DNA from: Platerodrilus igneus
Lineage: Eukaryota; Arthropoda; Insecta; Coleoptera; Lycidae
Reading direction: 5' to 3'
NCBI GenBank assembly: GCA_036346225.1
Contig: JARFIW010000500.1
Coordinates: 1,364,001 to 1,428,000, forward strand
DNA: 64,000 nucleotides
The position numbers were made by a program, and so were the translations under genes. Every line of letters begins with the position of its first letter. Within the stretch, counting starts at the first letter, position 1. Of this stretch, positions 58,606 through 64,000 are shown piece by piece. Below the pieces are notes generated by a model. The model was given only the letters and a program-made list of their open reading frames with translations. It did not search any database and was not told where the DNA came from.

Positions 58606-59647
58606 CATCTTGCAAACCATTCCCGATCACCAACAGAATGATTACGGCCTTTTAACATCGAAACTTGAGATCAGATATAGAGACGCTCTCCTTTAACAGG
58701 TTTACCATGTACAAGTTAAGAACCGCTCGCTAAAGGCAAATGAAAGCCTGCACGAATTGGAAGCCGACATTGCCAGATTAGTTAGATTGGCATACCCAAC
58801 GGCACCAGATAGTTTCCTCGAACAACTGGCTGTTCAAACATTTTTGGATGGCGTTAAAGGCAGCGAAATACAGCAAGTGCTAAGATTAGCACGACCAAAA
58901 ATGTTAGATAACGCACTGCCCCATGCGCTTGAATTTGAAGCAACTAAGCAGACATCACACAGGGCGAGTAACAAAGTTCAGTCTGCCTTAGAAGAACCTG
59001 GTCAATCGCAGAACAGCATAGATGAAATAATCAACCGTGTGTTTGAAAAACAAAAGGGAAAAAGGCTGGAAAGACAACGACCGCGGAGATGGATGCTTCG
59101 ATGCTGGAGCTGCGGTGAAGTTGATCATATACAGAGACGCTGTACTCAACCAAAAAAACAACCGTTTGAGCAGCAGGAAAAACTAAAGCAAGTCGACGTA
59201 AGGGGGCGAACGTCGACAGCACAACGTAGTGCCCCGGAGATTATCATCCGTGCAGCATCGTTGATGGGAAGTCTGGACAGCATTTATATCGATGGTGGAA
59301 TTAATAGAAGGGTTGTCCGCTTACTCGTGGATACAGGAGCAACAATGACTATTGCGAGACCAGATTTGGTTGGTCGTGGAAAAGTGCTACCTGCATCGGC
59401 ATGTCTTCGAACGGTAAGTGGTGAGAAAATTTCTACTCACGGAGAGACTGCCGTTACGTTGGCAATTGGAGACAAACTAATTAATCATCCGGTGTTGGCG
59501 GCTAAAATTACAGAAAAAGTGATCTTGGGAATGGATCTCATGAGAGAATATGGATTTCATGCGAACATGAAAAAAAATGTGCTTCGGATAGAGGATGATG
59601 AGATTCCATTTCAGGAACGAGTAACCAGACGATGCAAGTTCGAATGA
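58606..59647 (+). pseudogene. Gypsy-3 Gag C-terminus, zinc knuckle and protease
   Basis: 58,606-58,756 continues the capsid in broken frames; from 58,757 an open frame of 296 codons runs through capsid (ARLVRLAYPTAPDSFLEQLA), a CCHC knuckle CWSCGEVDHIQRRC (CX2CX4HX4C, for RNA binding) and a retropepsin with VRLLVDTGATMTIARPDL (intact DTG) and VILGMDLMREYG. Unlike Gypsy-2, the catalytic Asp of the protease is retained. The frame overlaps the next one by a few codons around 59,640. Confidence 0.9.
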
Positions 59648-60740
59648 TTTGTGATACGAAAATGCCCGAGAAGACGGAAATGAACGTGATGGGACGCCCG
59701 GATGGTACTCTCCGAAAAGGACAAGCATGCATGATGGAAGCAACTGAATCGGGAATTGTTCAGGAGAGATTACTGATTGGAAGAATACTGGTACAGTCTC
59801 GAAATATGATACCAGTAAGGGTGCTAAACATTAATCTGAATACGGTGACCCTGAAGAAAAACTTGATTGTGGCAAGTTTCATTCCAGTATGCCATATTAA
59901 ACGTTGTGTGGACGACACAAAAGATAAACCAGCCAACCGTTGCTCACAGAAATTGCTGGATATGTTGATACCTTCGTGTCAAGGATTAAACGGCGACCAA
60001 TTGAGTAAGGTAAAAAAACTGGTCGGACGATATCGAGGTGTGTTTGCACTGGATGATGGTGAGAAAAAAAGGGACGAACGTTGTGCAACACAAGATCAAT
60101 ACTGGAGATGCGCAACCGATATGACAACATCCCTGACGGCTTCCTTTGGCAAAACGTAAGGAAACCGAGCAAATTATCACGGGTCGACAAGGTTTTCTGT
60201 AGACTACCGGTGGCTAAATAATGTCACAAAGAAAGACAGCTATCCTTTGCCCAGAATTGATGACACCTTGGATACTTTATCCGGGTCTCAATGATTTTTG
60301 ACCTTGGACTTGAAAAAAGGATACTGGCAGGTAGGATTGGAGCCAAACGATAAAGACAAAACTGCGTTTACAATTGGAACTGAATTATGACAGTTCACGG
60401 TCATGCCCTTTGGATTATGCAATGCCCTTGCTACTTTTGAACGTTTGATAGAGTCGATACTGCGTGGACTGTCAAACATGTCAGGTGTACCTAGACGACG
60501 CGATAGTGTTAGGCGGGTCTTTTGAAGAACACCTTAAGAACCCAGAGGAGATATTCTAAAGATTACGTGGTGCAAACCTTACCTTGAGCCCTAAGAAATG
60601 TCACCTATTTGGAAAAGAGGTGAAATACCTAGAACATGTTTCGGAAACCGGAATAAGAGCTGACCCTGACAAGATAAAAACGGTACAAGAGTGGCCTACA
60701 CCAACAAATATACACCATACATAGTTTTCTAGGATTGTGT
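59632..60740 (+). pseudogene. Gypsy-3 reverse transcriptase (frameshifted)
   Basis: 59,632-60,159 is the pre-RT linker (VKKLVGRYRGVFALDDGEKK). After a shift come [65 protein letters not shown] and VYLDDAIVLGGS (YLDD at 60,487-60,498 intact), then LSPKKCHLFGKEVKYL. At least one stop and several frame changes interrupt it (for example near 60,292, 60,390 and 60,480). Catalytic residues are intact but the gene is dead as sequenced. Confidence 0.88.
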
Positions 60741-61418
60741 ACATATTACCGAAGTTTTATATTAGGGTTTGCAAACATTGCCAAACCGTTAACAAAATTA
60801 ACCCAAGATAGACAAGCATATAATTGTAATGACGACTGCCACAGCACATTTGAACAACTGAAACTGCTACTAGTTACAGCACCAATTCTGAATTATCCAC
60901 GGAGGGGAAATTTGTGTTGGATACCGATGCCAGTAACACACCTATAGTAAGCGTTCTTTCTCAAGTGCAGGACGGGCAAGAAAAAGTTATTGGGTATTTC
61001 AGCAAGATCTTGTCGCGGCCAGAAAGGAACTATTGTGTGACGAGAAGGGAGCTGTTGGCCGCGTCAAATCCGTAGAGCACTTTTATAAGTACTTATTTGG
61101 CCGTAAATTCCTGTTGAGAACAGACCATGCTGCACTAAAATGGTTACTGCAGTTCGAAATCCTGAAGGGCAAGTTGTAAGGTGGATAGAACGGCTGCGGG
61201 AATATGACTTTGACACAGAACATCGTGTAGGAACTAGCCATCGGAATGCAGACGCTCTGTCAAGGAGACCTTGTCCGGCAGACTGCAATCATTACTCCAA
61301 GATGGAAGAGAAAAAAAGTGTCACTCATAGAATGTCGGTAACCGATGATACTTGGCAACCCGAAAGAATACGAAAAGACCAGGAGAATGCGCCGAATTGG
61401 GAAGGTATATTGAATTAA
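60735..61418 (+). pseudogene. Gypsy-3 RNase H region
   Basis: Starts with the thumb/connection CTYYRSFILGFANIAKPLTK, then the RNase H in shifted frames (FVLDTDASNT at ~60,908, YCVTRRELLA at ~61,034, FLLRTDHAALKWL at ~61,108). The last frame (61,140-61,418) ends EHRVGTSHRNADALSRRPCP, the normal C-terminus. Catalytic acidic residues can be found, but three or more frame changes are present. Confidence 0.82.
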
Positions 61419-61505
61419 AAAGTAGAGGACAACGACCAGCTTGGGAAGAGATTAGTACTTCAAGTAGGAGCTTAAAAGCATACTGGACACAGGGGGACTC
61501 CTTGG

Positions 61506-62603
61506 GTGATTGAAAATAGAATCTTGTTGCAGCACTTGGACGATGGTATTTCCGAAGGGCACTTTGGCGTGAAACGAACTCTCGAAACAGTGAGAGATAC
61601 ATTCTATTGGCTGAACTGCAAAGAAGTTGTGAAGGTGTGGAGCCGGAAATGTGAGTTGTGTGCCTGTAGAAATGGCCCGGTTACAAAACGGAAAGCCCCA
61701 ATGGGACAGTATAACGTGGGGAATCCTTTTGAGAAGGTGGTCATTGATATAGCTGGTCGGTTTCCTGAATCAGAGAAAGGAAATAAATACATCTTGGTTG
61801 CAATGGATTATTTTACCAAATGGGAGGAGGCGTATGTTATACCTAACCAAGAAACCGAGACGGTTGCAGATGTACTAGTGAGGGAGTTGTTTTGTCGCTT
61901 TGGAGTTCCGTTAAAATTACACTCCGATCAAAATCGGAACTTCAAATCAGCGTTGTTTCAAAACGTCTGCAAGCATCTTGGAATCAGAAAAAATAAAACC
62001 ACGCCACTTCATCCTCAATCGCATGGAATGGTTGAAAGAATGAACAGAACGTTGGAAAATTACCTAGCCAAAGTTGTCTCCGAACATCAACAAAACTGGG
62101 ACCAATATTTACATTTGTTCCTACTAGCGTAGCGATCTTCGGTACATGACAGCACAGAATATTCTCCCGCTTGCGTGATGTTAGGACGTGAATTGCGGCT
62201 ACCATGTGATCTTCAGTTTGGATTAAAACCTGGAGAAGAGATCGCAGGTGAAGATTACGTTAGCAAGCTTTGTGAAAGATCAAATAGCATTCGCGAAAAC
62301 GTCCGAAAAAATATCCAGGCAGCAAGTGATCGAATGAAATCACAATATGACACGAGAGCACAAGAAGGTGGTTACCAACCTGGAGATTTAGTGTGGTTGT
62401 ATAATCAACAAAGAAAGCGCGGATTGTCGCCAAAATTACAAAGACAATGGGAAGGCCCGTACGAAGTGTTAAAAAGAATTAATGATGTAGTGTACCGGAT
62501 CAGAAGATCCCCTCGTGGTAAACCAAAAGTGGTACACTTTGACCGCTTAACATCCTACGCTGGTAACAACCAGGAAGGCTCGAATAAAGAGAATGGTGTT
62601 TGA
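61506..62603 (+). pseudogene. Gypsy-3 integrase
   Basis: 61,506-62,132 gives the HHCC module (EGHFGVKRTLE, CELCACRNG) and the catalytic core with VVIDIAGRF, LHSDQNRNFK and GMVERMNRTLENY: all three D,D,E residues are in one open frame. A short break at 62,133-62,174 leads to the C-terminal frame (62,175-62,603): RELRLPCDLQFG, YQPGDLVWLYNQQRKRG and WEGPYEVLKRINDVVYRIRR (GPY/F module), ending HFDRLTSYAG. The break is a single lesion, so integrase is the best-kept part. The stop is TGA followed by C. Confidence 0.92.
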
Positions 62604-62645
62604 CAAGTTATTAATCATGAGCCAAATGTAGATTTTGAGAGTTTT

Positions 62646-63080
62646 ATGGCGGCGTATGGTGGTTTCGCTAAGGCGAAATTTGGCGTTGTTGTTGAAAAAC
62701 AGCAAGATCTGTTTAAAGCACCAGAAGAGTATTCCCTTGCACATTGCGTAGCTCATGATCTGGAAATGTTAAGAGGAATAGCTGTTGTTATCAAGAAAAA
62801 GTTTAGATGCGTGGATGAATTAGTACAACAGCAGCCAACTGTAGGGAAAAGCTTTGGTCCTTAAGAATAAAAATCGTTATGTTTACTATCTGCTCACCAA
62901 AAATTTTTTTATGGCAGAGACCTAGTTATGAACATCTATGGGACGCTTTGCTGAATCTTAAGGCTCAGATGATGGAAAATGGAGTAACGAGACTAGCGGT
63001 GCCCAGGCTGTGTACTGGATCGCTTAGATTGGGGGAATAGACCGAAATATGCTAGAAGATATAAATATTTATCCAGCCAA
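62646..63080 (+). pseudogene. OARD1/TARG1-like macrodomain appended to Gypsy-3
   Basis: The frame is the same as that of integrase and starts only 14 codons after its TGA. It shows the macrodomain sequence typical of the ADP-ribose glycohydrolase OARD1/TARG1 group: QQDLFKAPEEYSLAHCVAHD, LRGIAVVIKKKFRCVDELV (ligand-loop GIA), then after a frameshift near 62,852 RYVYYLLTKNFF, and after another near 62,915 RPSYEHLWDALLNLKAQM, ENGVTRLAVPRL and, shifted again, LDRLDWG. The family hydrolyses ADP-ribose from proteins. Order and spacing match OARD1 (~150 residues). The lesions make it inactive now. The MG-AGIA of vertebrate OARD1 is ML-RGIA here. A separate host gene is less likely because it is in phase and directly adjacent. 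Confidence 0.82.
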
Positions 63081-63352
63081 TTCAATAGGTTTTCCGTTGA
63101 TTTAATTTTGATGCATTTCGTTACGTTTTTCAATCTTATCTTTGCTCGTAACTACTGTTGGATATTTCTATTTCTTATGCGTTTAATCTCTTGTACTATT
63201 ATATACAGTGTGCTCTCAACTTACAATATGTATAGTGACCTATTTACTCTTATAATATCTGTAATTTTGTGCTTTTCTTAACTGGAAGTTTCTTTTATTT
63301 ATTCTACGACCCCTGTGACTTAACCTACCCCTAAACTACCCTATAATTATAG

Positions 63353-63354
<2 letters not shown>
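63081..63354 (-). mobile_element. 5' end of a reverse-strand LTR
   Basis: On the reverse strand it starts TGCTATAATTATAGGGTAGTTTAGGGG, the TGCTRTGATA-type start of the Gypsy-2-like LTRs, and goes on with TGTAAGTTGAGAGCACACTG-like sequence similar to their first 250 bases. It is cut at its other end by the Gypsy-3 remnant. The boundary is approximate. Confidence 0.5.

Positions 63355-63388
<34 letters not shown>
63355..63388. repeat. (TA)n microsatellite
   Basis: A TA array between two LTR ends. Confidence 0.95.
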
Positions 63389-63390
<2 letters not shown>

Positions 63391-64000
63391 CTGTGATATT
63401 GTAGCCCCACGATTGTGCGCATCATAAAATGCTGTGATATACCCCTATAGTAGGCCCTACGGTTGAACAGACCATCAAATGCTGTGATACTTTCTTTATT
63501 ATATTTAGCCCCTGTGATTGGGCCTATCATAAAATGCTGTGTTGTCCCCTTTTTATTAATCAAGCACTTATTATGTGAAATGTTAAGTTATGGATTTTCT
63601 TTGCCTCAACTAGCTGACTCAATTAAATAAAGCAATTCTACAATACACAATATAATGATTAAATATTCACAACCTTTTTAAAATCTCCCCTTTTCAAAAT
63701 ATTTACATATAACAGATTTAAGAAATTTAAGCCAGCAAAACGAACCTTTTGTTATATTTAGAGACCTTTTGAAACATTTCAAGATGCCTATTACCTTTCA
63801 TAAGTTGATCAAAGAAACCCCGATTTTGTTGACTCTTACATTTGCGAAAAATATTGAATTAAAACAGTTTTACAGAAATAAATTATCAATATAGCTAACC
63901 TGGAATGGTTCAGTAGTTTCTCTGCATTCCCCAAAAGTTTTCGTGTTCAGTCTGGATATTTAGAGTCGAATTTGGAAGTCGACATCAAACCAAATTAATA
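63387..64000 (-). mobile_element. 3' end of a reverse-strand LTR, partial
   Basis: Element-strand end TATCACAGCA beside the TA array. Three ~55-base repeats of CACAGCATTTTATGAT plus CAATCGTGGGGCT-like sequence lie at 63,390-63,550, after which the LTR continues to the window edge. CCTCAACTAGCTGACTC at 63,604 parallels CCTCGGCTAGC in the Gypsy-2 LTR. Confidence 0.6.

Noticed and set aside
62646..63080. Independent host OARD1 gene
   Set aside because: It is intronless, in phase with integrase and only 14 codons beyond its stop, and the same decay affects both; retrotransposon cargo explains this better, though a chance retrocopy insertion is not excluded.
62604..63354. env gene of a retrovirus-like Gypsy
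   Set aside because: No signal peptide, membrane segment or furin-type site; the frame after integrase is a macrodomain.

Overview
The window looks like intergenic DNA from a large, AT-rich animal genome, most likely an arthropod and probably an insect. Nearly everything recognisable is transposon: mariner-type elements with PPRSPD-type transposases, CFDP2-like (RTE-like) LINEs, tRNA-derived SINEs, endonuclease-positive Penelope-like elements (PLEs), Ty3/Gypsy elements and a non-autonomous hAT. I found no convincing host gene, cellular tRNA, rRNA or CRISPR.

Layout: 1-975 is the 5' part of a reverse-strand LINE. 1.6-6.0 kb holds two copies of a ~1.03 kb fold-back element around a 1.5 kb hAT with 8-bp target duplication. 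6.3-6.9 kb is a dead PLE. 7.9-14.7 kb is a Gypsy element with 2.2 kb LTRs that kept RNase H and integrase but lost gag, protease and RT. 14.7-17.5 kb is a second PLE, followed by a solo LTR (17.6-19.5 kb) and a fold-back mariner (19.5-25.7 kb). That mariner is interrupted by a corrupted copy of its own left flank (21.3-25.3 kb). 25.8-28.7 kb and 37.4-38.85 kb are inverted PLE pairs, each copy with a hammerhead-ribozyme-like motif. 28.8-30.6 kb looks like another reverse-strand LTR. 30.6-37.3 kb carries two mariners, two copies of one SINE family and tandem LINE 3' ends. 40.1-42.0 kb has a LINE and a mariner fragment. 43.1-50.2 kb is a reverse-strand Gypsy with near-identical LTRs, two gag ORFs, a mutated protease and a truncated RT. 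50.2-54.6 kb has a Jockey/CR1-like RT piece and a LINE split by a SINE. 57.3-63.1 kb is a third Gypsy family, and 63.1-64.0 kb has pieces of further LTRs.

The most notable content is the third Gypsy: in the integrase reading frame, 14 codons past the integrase stop, lies a broken OARD1/TARG1-like macrodomain (ADP-ribosyl hydrolase family), so this retrotransposon lineage appears to have captured an ADP-ribose-processing domain. Also notable are hammerhead-like motifs in three PLE families in which core positions 3 and 8 are A-U or U-A instead of C-G, a set of LTR families whose 3' ends contain reiterated copies of the LTR/primer-binding-site junction, and the repeated meeting of element ends with (TA)n arrays.

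All calls rest on reading the sequence and on remembered family motifs; no alignment, folding or database search was run.
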